The position numbers and the translations under genes are program-made. The notes under the pieces were generated by a model. It was not told where the DNA came from. It ran no database searches and saw only the letters and a program-made list of their open reading frames with translations. 47,920 nucleotides of DNA. Origin: CAG-238 sp963601575 (GTDB lineage: Bacteria; Bacillota; Clostridia; Peptostreptococcales; Anaerovoracaceae). Position 1 is the first letter of the stretch; each line of letters opens with the position of its first letter. Below are positions 32,821 to 41,802 of this stretch, piece by piece. The DNA is taken from positions 1 through 47,920 of the forward strand of contig CAVCFO010000013.1 in the NCBI GenBank assembly GCA_963601575.1. The letters are read 5' to 3'.

Positions 32821-33927
32821 TTATCCTTGCGCTACGCGCATAATCTCATCATAAATTATATCAAGAGCCCTCATCGGCGCGCATGCCTTCGCCGCCCGGC
32901 CCATCCTTTCGATAGCCTCCGGATTATTTTTTAGATATATTACCTCTTCTATGAGCTTTTCCGCTGTCAAGTCCTTTTCTTCGAGCAGTATCGCGCCGCC
33001 CCTGTCGGCAACGGCCTTCGCATTGAAATATTGATGGTTTCCGGTCACATTCGGCGATGGAATGAGTATGCTCGCCCTGCCGCATACGGTCATCTCGGCA
33101 ACGGAAAGTGCCCCGGCTCTGCTTATGATAAGATCGCTTGCCGCCAGGTAATTTTCCATGTCGTCGATATAGTCCTTGATATGAATATTGCCTGCAAGAG
33201 AAATTCCGCCCTCTTTCGCCTTTTCTATGATGCTGTCATAATACCATTTGCCCGTGCCGAAGACCATTCTCGCATTTTCGTGACCGTTCATGACGCGCAT
33301 GAGCTCAAAGGCCACCTCGTTTATCTTCTCCGCGCCGAGGCTTCCGCCGAATGACAGCACCACGAAGTCTTCCTGTGGAAAGCCCAGCTTTTGCCTTGCC
33401 TTGGATTTTTCTAAGTTAAAAAAGCTCTTGCGCACGGGATTTCCCGCTTCTACCATCTTCGACGGATCCTTGAAATATTTCGCCGCATCCGAAAAGCCGA
33501 GAAAAATCTTGTTTACGAACCTCTCAAGCGTCCTGTTTGCAAGGCCGGGATATGCATTTTGCTCGTGAAGGAATGTCTTCGCGCCAAAGCGATTTCCTGC
33601 CACTATTACCGGAAAGCATACATATCCTCCGGTTCCGATTACGACATCGGGTTTGAATTTTCGCATAACACGGCCGGCCTCCAGGATTCCCTTCGTAACC
33701 CTCGCGCCGGTCTTTATGAGCTGCCATGGGTTTGATTTGTCGAGCCATCTTGCATCCACCATCGCCATCGGATATCCGGATTTTGGGACCACATCCTTTT
33801 CTATGCCCTCTATGTTTCCCACATAGAGTATGTCTGTATTGCTATCCTCTTCCTTGAATTTGTCTGCTATGGCAAGCGCGGGATATATGTGTCCGCCCGT
33901 GCCTCCGCCCGTCACAATTACTCGCAT
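32821..33927 (-). CDS. murG: UDP-GlcNAc:lipid I GlcNAc transferase MurG
   Basis: 368 aa, GT28 family. It makes lipid II from lipid I at the inner face of the membrane. The N-terminal glycine-rich loop GGGTGGHIYPALA is at 7-19, then FLHEQNAYPG, SFGGSLGAEKINE (second Gly loop) and SRAGALSVAEMTVCG (donor site). Complete, ATG 33927, and 52 nt after ftsW. Confidence 0.96.
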   Translation of the reverse strand: MRVIVTGGGTGGHIYPALAIADKFKEEDSNTDILYVGNIEGIEKDVVPKSGYPMAMVDARWLDKSNPWQLIKTGARVTKGILEAGRVMRKFKPDVVIGTGGYVCFPVIVAGNRFGAKTFLHEQNAYPGLANRTLERFVNKIFLGFSDAAKYFKDPSKMVEAGNPVRKSFFNLEKSKARQKLGFPQEDFVVLSFGGSLGAEKINEVAFELMRVMNGHENARMVFGTGKWYYDSIIEKAKEGGISLAGNIHIKDYIDDMENYLAASDLIISRAGALSVAEMTVCGRASILIPSPNVTGNHQYFNAKAVADRGGAILLEEKDLTAEKLIEEVIYLKNNPEAIERMGRAAKACAPMRALDIIYDEIMRVAQG

Positions 33928-33979
33928 ATTTTCTCCTAAATAATATATCGCTTAACCCTTGTAAATATTCTTAAATATT

Positions 33980-35095
33980 CTATAATTTTGATGATTTCGA
34001 AATGTTTATAAGAATTCCCATCGCTCCCATAAAAATCAGGAGAGCGTTTCCTCCATAGCTTACGAAAGGCAGAATTATGCCCGTCGGTGGCATAGAAGAG
34101 GTTACGACTGCTATATTTATCACAACCTGCAGCCCTATCATCATTATGATTCCGGCAGCAAGCATCATCCCCGTATAATCTGCGGCATTCATCGCCACAT
34201 GGCAGCCCCTCCAAATAAGAAGAAGATATACCACCACAAGGCAAAATATCCCTGCGAATCCCAGCTCCTCACCAATGATCGCTAGTATAAAGTCGTTTTG
34301 CGCAAATGGCAGATAGAGATTCTTCTGCACGCTGTTTCCAAGGCCAAGTCCCGTAAGGCCGCCCGTTCCCAAGGCAAGCAGCGACTGAACTACCTGCCAG
34401 CCGTCTCCGAGCGCATCCGCAAATGGATCAAGAAAGCTCGTAAATCTGCTATATCGGTATCCATCCCGGTCCATGAAAATGAATGCCCATCCTGCGGCTC
34501 CCACTGCTCCCAAAAGAATGCCAATATGAGAGGCTCTGATCCCGGACACGAGGAGCATCCCGCCGGCTATGAGCACAACCGTGAATGCCGTCGACATATT
34601 GGGCTGCTTCATGATAAGCCCGGCATAGGTTCCTGCGACACCAACTATCGGCAGGACACCTTTTACAAAGCTTGCGCTCCATTTCGGATGCCTCGAAAAA
34701 TATCCCGTGGTAAACAAAATCATTCCCACCTTTGCCAGCTCTCCCGGCATGATGGTAATGGGCCCTACCTGTATCCACCTTTGAGAACCGTTAGCCTCTG
34801 CCCCCAGCGGCGTAAGAACCAGCACGAGCAGGATAAGGCAGATCACAGGCACAATAATCCATAATCTCGCCCAAAAGTGATAATCCACCCTAGCACAGAA
34901 CCACATCCCGATGGATCCCGCAGCGAGCCATATAAGCTGCCTTTTCAGGTAAAAATATGGGTTGTAATAGTTGGTGCTGGATGGGTAATAGCTCGCGCTA
35001 AAAATCATGATCGTTCCGAATATCACGAGAATTGCCACCAAAAGCGCGATCGACAGATCTCCTGTTTTTTTGCTGCCCTGAAGAAATTTAATCAT
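33980..35095 (-). CDS. ftsW: SEDS-family peptidoglycan glycosyltransferase FtsW
   Basis: 371 aa with about ten membrane segments. Family marks are FSASYYPSSTNYYNPYFYLK near 35-54, MPGELAKVGMI, GDGWQVVQSLLALGTGGLTG, FAQNDFILAIIGEELGF and LPFVSYGGNALL. It polymerises lipid II with the class B PBP encoded in the same cluster. It is the only SEDS gene here. ATG 35095 forms an ATGA overlap with the murD stop and has GAGG upstream; a frame to 35116 is less likely. Confidence 0.95.
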   Translation of the reverse strand: MIKFLQGSKKTGDLSIALLVAILVIFGTIMIFSASYYPSSTNYYNPYFYLKRQLIWLAAGSIGMWFCARVDYHFWARLWIIVPVICLILLVLVLTPLGAEANGSQRWIQVGPITIMPGELAKVGMILFTTGYFSRHPKWSASFVKGVLPIVGVAGTYAGLIMKQPNMSTAFTVVLIAGGMLLVSGIRASHIGILLGAVGAAGWAFIFMDRDGYRYSRFTSFLDPFADALGDGWQVVQSLLALGTGGLTGLGLGNSVQKNLYLPFAQNDFILAIIGEELGFAGIFCLVVVYLLLIWRGCHVAMNAADYTGMMLAAGIIMMIGLQVVINIAVVTSSMPPTGIILPFVSYGGNALLIFMGAMGILINISKSSKL

Positions 35096-36471
35096 ATACC
35101 CAGCCTCGTTACGCATTCTTTGAAATGCTTGCCTCTCTGCTCGAAATTATCATACATATCCCAGCTTGCGCATGCAGGTGAAAGAAGAACCGTATCCCCT
35201 GGCTCTGCCGATGCATATGCAAGCTTTACGCACTCGTCCATATCCTTTCCGTAGACAAAATTCGTGAATCCGAGGCGCATAGCGGTACCCGCGATTATTT
35301 TTCCGTCACGGCCGATGAGAACAAGCTTTTTGACCTTGCCATCAAAATTTCTTATAAGCTCATCAAATTCCTGTCCCTTGCCGTCGCCACCTGCAATCAG
35401 CACAATTTTATCCTTTATTGCACGCAGCGCAATGACCGCCGCGTCTACGTTCGTACCCTTGGAATCGTTGTAGAATTTCACGCCGTTAAGCTCTCCTGCG
35501 AATTCGATCCTGTGCTCGACGCCGCCAAAGGCAAGGAGCGTCTTTGCGATAGTTTCCCTATCTATTCCCGCAAAGTAGGCGATCGCTGCTGCCGCGAGGC
35601 AGTTTTCGACATTGTGCTCGCCGATTATCTTAAGATCATTCTTATCGCAAATTTTTACAAGCTCGCCTGCCTCGTTTCTGATGGCAATCATATCTCCGTC
35701 CAAAAATGCGCCAAAATCGAGCTTTTCCTTGCGCGAGAAAGGCACAACCCTTGCCTTGCAGCCCTTCGTTAGCGCAAAGCAGGCCTTGTCGTCATAGTTT
35801 ACCACGCAATATCCGCTCTCGTCCTGGTTTTCGAATATCTTCGCCTTTGCCTTGCCGTAGGCCTCCATCGTATGGTGGCGGTTCAGATGGTCCGGAGTGA
35901 GATTTAGGATGGCAGAAACCTTCGGCTTGAAGTATTTCGTCGTCTGAAGCTGAAAACTGCTTGTTTCTGTCACAAGCCAGTCGTCCTCGTCCGCCTCCAG
36001 TGCCTTGGAGATCACTGCAACGCCGATATTTCCGACAACGAAGGTCTTTCTCTTCGCATTCTTAAATATCTCCCCTACGAGAGTGGTCGTGGTTGTTTTT
36101 CCGTTAGTCCCGGTTATCGCAACGAATGTTCCGCGCGCGATTCTATAGGCGATCTCAAGCTCGCCGATGATTTCCGCCCCGCCTGCCTCTGCCTCAGCTA
36201 TGAACGGGAGCTCAGGATCTACGCCCGGGCTTAGGATCAGCATATCGAAATTTTCGACATGCCCCGGGATTTCGTGAAAATAGCACTCGACGCCCTTTCC
36301 CTCGAGGAAATTCAGAAGCTGGCCGTCGATATGATCAGCATCCTTGGAATCCTGCACGCAGACCTTAGCCCCCAGCTTCAGCATCGCCTGAACTGCCGCT
36401 ATTCCGGACTTTCCGAGTCCTACAATCAGGACCCTCTTTCCATTTATATTGTCTAAATTTAAGTTTTTCAT
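35092..36471 (-). CDS. murD: UDP-N-acetylmuramoyl-L-alanine:D-glutamate ligase MurD
   Basis: 459 aa Mur ligase. The N-terminal Rossmann domain has VLIVGLGKSGIAAVQ (14-28), the ATP loop is ITGTNGKTTTTTL, the central domain has NLTPDHLNRHHTMEAYGKAK, and the C-terminal domain has FYNDSKGTNVDAAVIAL and LIAGGDGKGQEFDEL. It adds D-Glu to UDP-MurNAc-L-Ala. Complete, between mraY (13-nt gap) and ftsW (4-nt overlap). Confidence 0.97.
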   Translation of the reverse strand: MKNLNLDNINGKRVLIVGLGKSGIAAVQAMLKLGAKVCVQDSKDADHIDGQLLNFLEGKGVECYFHEIPGHVENFDMLILSPGVDPELPFIAEAEAGGAEIIGELEIAYRIARGTFVAITGTNGKTTTTTLVGEIFKNAKRKTFVVGNIGVAVISKALEADEDDWLVTETSSFQLQTTKYFKPKVSAILNLTPDHLNRHHTMEAYGKAKAKIFENQDESGYCVVNYDDKACFALTKGCKARVVPFSRKEKLDFGAFLDGDMIAIRNEAGELVKICDKNDLKIIGEHNVENCLAAAAIAYFAGIDRETIAKTLLAFGGVEHRIEFAGELNGVKFYNDSKGTNVDAAVIALRAIKDKIVLIAGGDGKGQEFDELIRNFDGKVKKLVLIGRDGKIIAGTAMRLGFTNFVYGKDMDECVKLAYASAEPGDTVLLSPACASWDMYDNFEQRGKHFKECVTRLGI

Positions 36472-36484
36472 AACAATCCGTCCC

Positions 36485-37495
36485 TTAAATATTCTTCGCA
36501 GCTATTGCCAATATGCAAAATAGCAATGTAGCTGCCCAAAACATCAAAACTACATTTTTTTCTTTCATCCCGCAAAGCTCAAAATGATGGTGAATCGGCG
36601 CCATTTTGAAGATCCTCTTGTGGGTTTTCTTGAAATATGTCACCTGAATTATAACCGAAAGTGCCTCCAGCACATATACAAGGCCTGCGATCGCCAGAAT
36701 AAATTCAAGCTTCATCATGATCGCCCCTGCCGCAAGCATCCCGCCGAGCGCCATCGAGCCCGTGTCGCCCATGAAAATCTTTGCTGGGTTCTTATTGAAC
36801 ATCAAAAACCCAAGGCAGCCTCCCGCAAGGGCGCCGTAGCATACCGGTTCTGCACCAAGTCCTGTGAACATGCCAGTGCCCACGATCACCATGCAGAAGC
36901 TAACCAGCGCCGTTACTCCGGAGGCCAGGCCATCAAGGCCGTCTGTCAGGTTTACCGCATTGCCAAATGCCAGCATCACGAAGACCACGAACGGTATGTA
37001 AAAAATACCAAGATCTATGCACTTGTCGATGATAGGAATCCATATTTGGCTCCCCGTTTCCGGCGCCTGGCCTATCCCGGATCTAAAATATGCAAATATC
37101 GCAAATCCGATGGAAAATGCAAGCTGAAGTGCGATCTTCTGCTTCGGGCTGATCCCGGCATTGTTCTTTTTTATTGCCTTTTCGTAGTCATCGATAAAGC
37201 CTATCAAACCGAAAAGCACCATCACAACGAGGATTATCGCAAGGTTTGCGATATTCGTCAGATCCTCTCTGAAAGCGATCGCCACCGCCGCTGCCGATAC
37301 TATCGTCGCGCTTATAATTGCAATTCCGCCCATGCTCGGCGTTCCTGTCTTCGAAAGATGGGACTTTGGGCCTTCCTCTCTTACGAACTGCCTGAACTGC
37401 TTCTTCTCCAGAAACGGTATCAGCATTTTCGTGAAAATCGCTCCCAAAATCCAAGCTATCGCGAGCGCGATTATCGGAATCAATATTTTGTTCAT
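36485..37495 (-). CDS. mraY: Phospho-MurNAc-pentapeptide translocase MraY
   Basis: 336 aa with ten membrane segments. Motifs are KTGTPSMGGIAI (about 49-60), GFIDDYEKAIKKNN with the key aspartates, NAVNLTDGLDGLASGVTA, FMGDTGSMALGG and PIHHHFELCGMKE. It forms lipid I at the membrane from UDP-MurNAc-pentapeptide and undecaprenyl phosphate. It starts 26 nt after murF. Confidence 0.97.
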   Translation of the reverse strand: MNKILIPIIALAIAWILGAIFTKMLIPFLEKKQFRQFVREEGPKSHLSKTGTPSMGGIAIISATIVSAAAVAIAFREDLTNIANLAIILVVMVLFGLIGFIDDYEKAIKKNNAGISPKQKIALQLAFSIGFAIFAYFRSGIGQAPETGSQIWIPIIDKCIDLGIFYIPFVVFVMLAFGNAVNLTDGLDGLASGVTALVSFCMVIVGTGMFTGLGAEPVCYGALAGGCLGFLMFNKNPAKIFMGDTGSMALGGMLAAGAIMMKLEFILAIAGLVYVLEALSVIIQVTYFKKTHKRIFKMAPIHHHFELCGMKEKNVVLMFWAATLLFCILAIAAKNI

Positions 37496-37521
37496 TTTTG
37501 CCGTCTCCTATCGTTGTTTGT

Positions 37522-38952
37522 CTATTGTCTATCTTTCAATATTTCGCTTGCTACTTCTTCCATCTTCATGCCGCGCGAGGCCTTCACGAGAACTACATCG
37601 CCATCCGCAAGCAAATCTCCGATCTTTGGCAAAAGCTCTTCCTTCTCCTCAAAGTAGAGAACCCTTTCTGCCGGCAGAATCTCTCTTGCACCTTCTGCAT
37701 AGCCCTTTGCAAGCTTTCCGACCGCGATCACAAGGTCAAGCGGCTTATCTGCCGCATATCTTCCGACCTCTTCGTGAGCCTCCTCGGCCTGGCTCCCAAG
37801 CTCATACATATCGCCGATGATGGCAATCTTTCTGCCGCCTTCGGTATTCTTTAGCGTATCTATTGCCGACATCACGGAGGCAGGGCAGGCATTATATGTA
37901 TCGTCGATTACCTTTATTCCGTTATTTTCCTTGATGTTCAGGCGTTTTTCCGTGAGTTCTGCATTTGCAAGGCCTGCGATTGCCTCCCGGATTTCTATTC
38001 CCATCCTGGCGGCCGCCGCGATTGCAAGAGTCGCATTGAGAGCATTGTGCGCTCCGGGGATATTTAGATTGACATCATATTTTTCGTCATTATGAATCAA
38101 AGTGTATTTTACACCCTTGTCGCCAAAATCGCAAATGCCGGTTACGATATAGTCATTTTGGGGCGCGCTGCCCACCGTTACCAGGCTGTAAGGCCCACTG
38201 ACATTTTCCGGGCAGAGCATGTCACAGTCCGTATTTACCACAAGAACCGAGTCCTCGTCAAAGCATGAGGTAACTTCCATCTTTGCCTTTAGTATTCCTT
38301 CGCGGCTTCCGAGATTCTCGATATGCGAGATCCCGATATTGGTTATGAGCGCTATGTCAGGCTCCACTATATGTGCGAGCTTTTCGATCTGCCCGAAGTT
38401 ATCCATCCCCATCTCGAGCACCGCGACCTCCGTATCCGGCGCAAATTCCAATATGCTCAGCGGAAGCCCAAAGCCGTTGTTAAAATTCTTCAGGTTTCTG
38501 CCGGCCCTGTATTTTGCACTCGCGATATAATACATCATATCGCGGGTGCTGGTCTTGCCGACGCTGCCGGTTATTGCAATTTTATGTTTCAGCGGCAGCG
38601 TTGCAAGATAGTATCTAGCCAGGTCCTGCAAAGCCTTCGTGGTATCTGAAACCAGAATTACGGCAGGCCATGCCTCTTTTCCTGAGGCATCCTGTGGGAG
38701 GCCGCCGGAGCGAGGCGAGCCTTGCGGAATTTTCTTCTCGTCCGAAATTACAGCTGCCCTGCAGCCTCTTTCAAAAACCTGCGCAAGATAATCATGTGCG
38801 TCGTTATTTTCGCCTATGAGCGCGAAAAAGATATCCCCCGGTTCTGCTTTTCTGGAATCCGTGCATATTCTCAAAACCTTTTCCTCGCAGCCCCCGCAGA
38901 GGAGCCTCCCGTCAAGTGCCATAAGAACCTCGGCAATCGTAAATTCTCTCAT
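37522..38952 (-). CDS. murF: UDP-MurNAc-tripeptide:D-Ala-D-Ala ligase MurF
   Basis: 476 aa Mur ligase. The N-terminal domain has DSRKAEPGDIFFALIGEN, the ATP loop is ITGSVGKTSTRDM, then NFNNGFGLPLSI, EMGMDNFGQIEKLA, DDTYNACPASVMSAID and IGDMYELGSQAEEAHEEV. It completes the pentapeptide precursor. An insert near 85-100 (QGSPRSGGLPQDASGKEAWP) is absent from usual MurF and is unlike the surrounding domain. It follows the PBP after an 82-bp pyrimidine-rich gap. Confidence 0.95.
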   Translation of the reverse strand: MREFTIAEVLMALDGRLLCGGCEEKVLRICTDSRKAEPGDIFFALIGENNDAHDYLAQVFERGCRAAVISDEKKIPQGSPRSGGLPQDASGKEAWPAVILVSDTTKALQDLARYYLATLPLKHKIAITGSVGKTSTRDMMYYIASAKYRAGRNLKNFNNGFGLPLSILEFAPDTEVAVLEMGMDNFGQIEKLAHIVEPDIALITNIGISHIENLGSREGILKAKMEVTSCFDEDSVLVVNTDCDMLCPENVSGPYSLVTVGSAPQNDYIVTGICDFGDKGVKYTLIHNDEKYDVNLNIPGAHNALNATLAIAAAARMGIEIREAIAGLANAELTEKRLNIKENNGIKVIDDTYNACPASVMSAIDTLKNTEGGRKIAIIGDMYELGSQAEEAHEEVGRYAADKPLDLVIAVGKLAKGYAEGAREILPAERVLYFEEKEELLPKIGDLLADGDVVLVKASRGMKMEEVASEILKDRQ

Positions 38953-39034
38953 TTTTTCAGTTTATCTCCTGATTTTATCTCTATTTCTATTTTTTATTTA
39001 TATCCCTATTCTCTTTTGGCTTTTCTATTCTTTT

Positions 39035-41035
39035 TTATTCTTTGTATACATATACGACCGAATTTTTCTTGACCTTTGTACCTGCCTTCGGATATTGATC
39101 CACAACCGTGAAATCGTCGTCATCCTGCGCGGACTTCGGCCTGCTGTATTTCAAATCCTTGCCGCCGATGATGCCCACCGCATCGCTGAACTCCTTGCCG
39201 ACAACATTCGGCACGGTAGTATATCCGCTCTGCAAAGCCTTTTTCTCTGCTGATGTATATTCCGGCGTAACATTTAAGTAGCGGAGCGCATTTGTCAGTA
39301 TTTCCTTTGCGATAGGCGCCGCTACCATCGAGCCGTAATATGCACCCTTGGGGCTATCCACGATCAGCAAAATCGAAATTTGCGGATCGTCCATTGGCGC
39401 CATCCCTATGAATGAACTGTAATAATATTTGCCATATTTTCCGGTGCCGGCATCTATTTTGTTTGCCGTTCCGGTCTTTCCTCCTACGCGGTAGCCTGCT
39501 ATCCTCGCATTTCCGCCGCCGCCTTCGTCGACTACATATTGCATGATGTTGCGCATCTTCTTTGCGGTTGTAGAGGAAATCACCTGACGAACTACAGTCG
39601 TATCGTAGGATTCAACCACATTTCCGTCGCTGTCCGTGAGAGCCTTGACATAGCGCGGCTGAAGCAGCACACCGTCGTTTCCGATGGCATTTATCGCCGT
39701 CAAGAGCTGGATCGGAGTCAGGGAAATTCCCTGTCCGTAACCGATGGTTGCAAGCTCAACGGGGCCAACATTATCGATGCTTTGCACTATCGCGCTAGCC
39801 TCGCCCGGATAGTCAACTCCCGTGGTTTCCGTAATCCCGTACAGGTCGAGATATTTATAGAGCCTGGCCTTTCCCAGAAGCTCTGCAACCTTTGCCAGCG
39901 CAGGGTTGCAGGAATTTCCGATAGCCTCTTTTATCGTCTGCGTTCCGTGAGCACCGCTGGTCCAGCAATGCAGCCTTATCCCGGATACGCTGAAGCTTCC
40001 GGCACATTTGAATGTCATATTCTCGTTTATTACCTTCTCCTCTATCGCCGAGGATGATGTTATAAGCTTGAATGTCGAGCCGGGTTCATATGTATCGCTG
40101 ACCAGAGGATTTCTCCAGAGACTGAAGAGATATTGGTTCTTCTCCTCTGTGGTCATCTTGGCATATTTCTTGGCATCCTTTGCCAGTGGCTCTGTGGCAT
40201 CATTCGGGTCATAGCCCGGAGTCGATGCGCTGGCAAGGATTTCTCCCGTCTTCGGATTCATCACCAGACACATTATGCGCTTTGCCTTGGTTGTTTCCAT
40301 GCCCTCTTCAAGCGCCTTTTCAACATAATACTGGATTGCCTCGTCTATTGTCATTATGACATTCAGTCCGTCCTGCGCCTCGTAATATTCCTCGGCGCCC
40401 TTTACGAGTTCGTTCCCGAGCAGGTCGGTATTCGTAACCCATCTTCCGGATACGCCGCTGAGGTACTGGTCATATTGGAGTTCAATTCCTGTTCTTCCAA
40501 CTCCGTCATCGTTCACGCTTCCGAGAACCTGGGATGCGAAGTTTCCCAGAGGATAATATCTCTTCGTGTCTTCTGAAAGCTCGATTCCGGAAATTGTTAG
40601 TTTGCGCAGCTCATCAGCAGTCTCCTTGTCGAGATATTTTGCAATTCTAACAAGCGCCTGATCCTTTGTGATGCCGGCATAGATTTCGTCCGCATCGCCG
40701 TCAACGATCTTTGCAATGGATGCCGCATATCCCTTGATTTCCGCCTCGGATCTTTCCTCGCCGTCATCGAGCTTGATCTGCGAGGGCCTTGCCCAGAGGG
40801 TGTAGCATGTCGTGCTGGTCGCAAGCTCCTTGGCATTTCTGGCATATATCGCTCCGCGCTTTGCGTCGATTGGCGTATCCTGGGTCTGCTGGTCGATGGC
40901 CTTTTGGCCAAGCTCCTCTGCATCGACGATCTGAATCCACGCAACTTTGAAGAGAAGTAAAACAAGCAGCCCCGCGATAAAAGAAAATCCCAGAGCTATT
41001 CTTCTTCTATTTGTTTTCGTTACCTGCGCCCTCAT
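39035..41035 (-). CDS. Class B penicillin-binding protein (FtsI/SpoVD-like) with PASTA domain
   Basis: 666 aa. One membrane anchor (about 12-32), a dimerisation domain, then a transpeptidase: SxxK is STFK near 318, SxN is SCN in GNSCNPAL, and KTG is GGKTGTANK near 520. One PASTA domain fills about 603-666 (VPNVVGKEFSDAV, DQYPKAGTKVKKNSVVYVY). It cross-links septal peptidoglycan with FtsW. Position after ftsL and the single PASTA domain fit SpoVD/PbpB of Clostridia; as the only PBP in the cluster and with no sporulation genes nearby, it is probably the division enzyme. ATG 41035 has AAGGAGGA. Confidence 0.94.
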   Translation of the reverse strand: MRAQVTKTNRRRIALGFSFIAGLLVLLLFKVAWIQIVDAEELGQKAIDQQTQDTPIDAKRGAIYARNAKELATSTTCYTLWARPSQIKLDDGEERSEAEIKGYAASIAKIVDGDADEIYAGITKDQALVRIAKYLDKETADELRKLTISGIELSEDTKRYYPLGNFASQVLGSVNDDGVGRTGIELQYDQYLSGVSGRWVTNTDLLGNELVKGAEEYYEAQDGLNVIMTIDEAIQYYVEKALEEGMETTKAKRIMCLVMNPKTGEILASASTPGYDPNDATEPLAKDAKKYAKMTTEEKNQYLFSLWRNPLVSDTYEPGSTFKLITSSSAIEEKVINENMTFKCAGSFSVSGIRLHCWTSGAHGTQTIKEAIGNSCNPALAKVAELLGKARLYKYLDLYGITETTGVDYPGEASAIVQSIDNVGPVELATIGYGQGISLTPIQLLTAINAIGNDGVLLQPRYVKALTDSDGNVVESYDTTVVRQVISSTTAKKMRNIMQYVVDEGGGGNARIAGYRVGGKTGTANKIDAGTGKYGKYYYSSFIGMAPMDDPQISILLIVDSPKGAYYGSMVAAPIAKEILTNALRYLNVTPEYTSAEKKALQSGYTTVPNVVGKEFSDAVGIIGGKDLKYSRPKSAQDDDDFTVVDQYPKAGTKVKKNSVVYVYKE

Positions 41036-41054
41036 ATTCCTCCTTCAAGCAGAA

Positions 41055-41089
41055 AGCCAGACCTAATTTTGGTATTTAGTTGTCTGGCT
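41055..41089 (-). promoter_or_regulatory. Hairpin between ftsL and the PBP gene
   Basis: 8-bp stem AGCCAGAC/GTCTGGCT around a 19-nt loop with an inner CTAA/TTAG pairing. It ends about 20 nt before the PBP start. On the transcribed strand it lacks a good T tract; on the opposite strand seven T follow (41091-41097). It might be an RNA-processing or attenuation element, or a terminator of antisense transcription. Confidence 0.45.
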
Positions 41090-41161
41090 CTTTTTTTATG
41101 AAATTATATATTGTATATTTTGTATTTTTCTCTAACTTTTTATTTTATTTTTTATATTTTG

Positions 41162-41785
41162 TTATTTATATGCTTTTTCGCGGATCATGTCAACAAGACT
41201 GTCAGAAGGCTTGGCGTCTGATTCCACATATATGCACTGCTGGGATTTCGGATATTGCATTCCAAGCTCATCCGTGGCATATTCTTCGATTGATTCGATG
41301 CTGTTGGCACTTTCTACCTTTATGTCGAGCATCGAAATCTCGTTCTGCAAAAGGACATTGTCACTTTGCATCTTATTTATCGAATATTTGATCTCGGTGG
41401 CCTTGGCACTCATCCATATGGTCGTGATGAGAATAGCGCCGACAAATGCCATGAAAATTATCGCTTTCGCAAGCATCTTGTGCGTGATGATTGCCTCTTC
41501 GGCTTCTTGTATAATCGTATTTTCCGGCTGCGGTCTTTGTCTGGTGCGCTTTACCCTCTTAGGCTGCGGTATCTCCGTAGGCCCCGCCTGCACTTTCGCA
41601 GGTCTTGCCTGCATTCTTACAGGCCCTGCCTGCACTTTCGCAGGTCTTGCTTGCACCTTCGCAGCTGCCGCCTGCATCTTTGCAGATCTTTCCTGCAGCG
41701 CCGCAGAGCTTGCCCACTGACCCGGTACATACACGCGCCCCAGCGTTGAATATTCAGATGTGTACGCTCTGCTAGCCTGCGCCAT
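41162..41785 (-). CDS. ftsL: FtsL-like septum protein with a repetitive N-terminus
   Basis: 207 aa. The C-terminal half has the FtsL layout: basic stretch (PKRVKRTRQRPQ), one membrane segment (about 107-127, AIIFMAFVGAILITTIWMSA), then a leucine-zipper-like coiled coil (INKMQSDNVLLQNEISMLDI) and the end motif ELGMQYP. The cytoplasmic N-terminus is far longer than usual and includes five 7-residue repeats of the AKVQARP/AKVQAGP type (35-69). ATG 41785 follows GAGGAG; the frame from 41800 has no site. Gene symbol is by position and topology, since sequence identity among FtsL proteins is low. Confidence 0.85.
   Translation of the reverse strand: MAQASRAYTSEYSTLGRVYVPGQWASSAALQERSAKMQAAAAKVQARPAKVQAGPVRMQARPAKVQAGPTEIPQPKRVKRTRQRPQPENTIIQEAEEAIITHKMLAKAIIFMAFVGAILITTIWMSAKATEIKYSINKMQSDNVLLQNEISMLDIKVESANSIESIEEYATDELGMQYPKSQQCIYVESDAKPSDSLVDMIREKAYK
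41579..41683. repeat. Five 21-bp tandem repeats inside ftsL
   Basis: Five consecutive units of 21 bp encode AKMQAAA, AKVQARP, AKVQAGP, VRMQARP, AKVQAGP. The units keep the frame, so copy-number change would alter the length of the cytoplasmic tail without breaking the gene. Confidence 0.8.
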
Positions 41786-41802
41786 GTTTTCTCCTCGCAA
41801 AA

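Noticed and set aside
36584..37657. Plus-strand frame of 357 aa
   Set aside because: Antisense shadow of mraY.
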